This document shows positions 63,374 through 64,000 of a stretch of DNA of 64,000 bases, piece after piece. Each line of letters opens with the position of its first letter. Within the stretch, counting starts at the first letter, position 1. Source of the DNA: Alphaproteobacteria bacterium HGW-Alphaproteobacteria-1 (GTDB lineage Bacteria; Pseudomonadota; Alphaproteobacteria; Rhodobacterales; Rhodobacteraceae); NCBI GenBank assembly GCA_002842985.1, contig PHEQ01000010.1, positions 62,001 through 126,000 of the forward strand, read 5' to 3'. Below the pieces are notes generated by a model. It did no database searches. It was given only the letters and a program-made list of their open reading frames with translations, and was not told the DNA's origin. Made by a program: the position numbers and the translations under genes.

Positions 63374-63594
63374 GCGCGACTCGCGGTCGCGTGGCGCAAT
63401 GCCGCAACTGCGAAAAGACCGTTTCAGGGAAAATCTAGCGTGAAATTCGCTAATCTGTAGCATTTCAATCCGTTCGGTTTGCGAAACGGTCGATTCCGGG
63501 AAAATCGTGAGGCGATTCCCTGTTAGTTTTGGATACCGGGCCTTGAAGACCCGGATGACGAAACAAACGAGGGAGACCCCCAGAATGTCCGATA
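63374..63594. other. Upstream region of the universal stress gene
   Basis: 221 bases after gshA. A GCGAC-N5-GTCGC hairpin follows the gshA stop (near 63377-63393), without a U-run. An AT-richer part around 63430-63480 contains AGCG-N7-CGCT and a CCGTT/AACGG inverted repeat, possible regulator sites. No gene is visible. Confidence 0.4.
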
Positions 63595-64000
63595 AATTTG
63601 TCGTCGGCTACGACGGCAGCGTGTCGGCGCGTCGCGCGCTGGAATTCGCTGTCGAGCGGGCCCGCGCACAGGGCGGCACGATCGTGCTCGCGCATGTGCT
63701 TGAATGGTCGCCGTATTCCTTCCTGAGCGCCAGCGAGCTGGAAGAGCGCCACAAGCGCCGCCGCGAAGAGATGGCCCGCGCCGAGGAGATGCTCAACAAG
63801 ACCGTGGTGGCCGAGCTGAAAGACGCCGGGATGCCGGTAGAGGTGGTGATCCGCTACGGCAGCACCGCCGAGTTGCTTGGCAAGATCGCCAGCGAAATGG
63901 GCGCGGTGCAGATCGTCGTCGGGCGCGAGGGACAATCGGCGCTCGAGGCGCGGATCTTCGGCTCGGTCGCGGGTGCGCTCGTGCAGACCTCGCCGGTGCC
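63595..64000 (+). CDS. Universal stress protein, 5' part
   Basis: The first ~135 residues of a UspA-fold protein; the gene runs off the right edge. It begins MSDKFVVGYDGSVSARRAL, has a charged helical stretch (about 43-70) and reaches the ATP-loop segment VVGREGQSALEARIFGSVAGAL, the G-x2-G-x9-G(S) type motif of ATP-binding family members. A GGGAGA site precedes the ATG. Most such proteins are induced by starvation or low oxygen. Confidence 0.9.

Overview
The window is GC-rich chromosomal DNA, densely packed with short gaps and many 4-base start/stop overlaps. It most likely comes from an alphaproteobacterium of the Rhodobacteraceae (Roseobacter group). The basis is family-level: a GapR/DUF2312 protein, a spike base protein of the gene transfer agent (GTA) type, a dnaE2 of rhodobacteral type, a Hint-domain protein, a zinc-less PyrC-like protein beside pyrB, a plant-type glutamate-cysteine ligase, and a ScfR-type XRE regulator. 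No tRNA, rRNA, CRISPR array or insertion sequence was recognised.

Layout. 1-5.5 kb: the end of fmt, small membrane proteins, gapR, a degenerate FadJ-like protein, a DksA-type zinc-finger protein and a FliM-like protein. 5.5-10.3 kb: a signalling set (XRE/ScfR regulator, single-domain response regulator, small membrane protein, and an 898-residue sodium/solute-symporter histidine kinase of CbrA type). 10.6-13.9 kb: an M20 peptidase and an ABC-2 exporter pair. 13.85-15.8 kb: a three-gene operon that I read as the head-spike genes of a GTA (ghsA, ghsB and an unknown third gene). 16.1-21.2 kb: a decaying stretch with a small exported protein, remnants of an Lrp regulator and a diaminopropionate ammonia-lyase, a dnaE2 lacking its C-terminal domain and without imuA/imuB, and a frameshifted DUF1989 gene.

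22.3-28.8 kb: the rod-shape operon mreB-mreC-mreD-mrdA-rodA with a ghrA-like gene attached. 28.9-38.1 kb: housekeeping genes (sseB, a uracil-DNA glycosylase family gene, pncA, trhO, DUF167, fliG, trxB, lrp, rpsD), a Hint-domain protein that lost its key residues, and a SAF-domain oxidoreductase. 38.1-42.8 kb: an eight-gene pyrimidine/phospholipid operon, pyrB - three small membrane-associated proteins plus a 33-residue peptide - pyrC' (inactive) - plsY - DUF805, chained by overlaps or gaps of at most 5 bases.

43-52.2 kb: a family-4 uracil-DNA glycosylase, a LysE exporter and moaB, then an RND efflux pair followed closely by ribF, a YcgN protein and a threonine aldolase. 52.2-64 kb: cupin, rpmB with a clear promoter and terminator, a periplasmic copper-chaperone pair, a sirtuin, a low-molecular-weight phosphatase, a HisD-family dehydrogenase with a racemase behind a palindrome-rich upstream region, an OmpA/BON protein, ubiA, rsmE, gshA and the start of a universal stress protein.

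Most of the window is conserved core genome. The places most worth a second look are the GTA spike operon, the membrane proteins embedded between pyrB and pyrC', the symporter-kinase cluster, and several proteins whose folds are kept but whose catalytic residues are gone (FadJ-like, PyrC', Hint).
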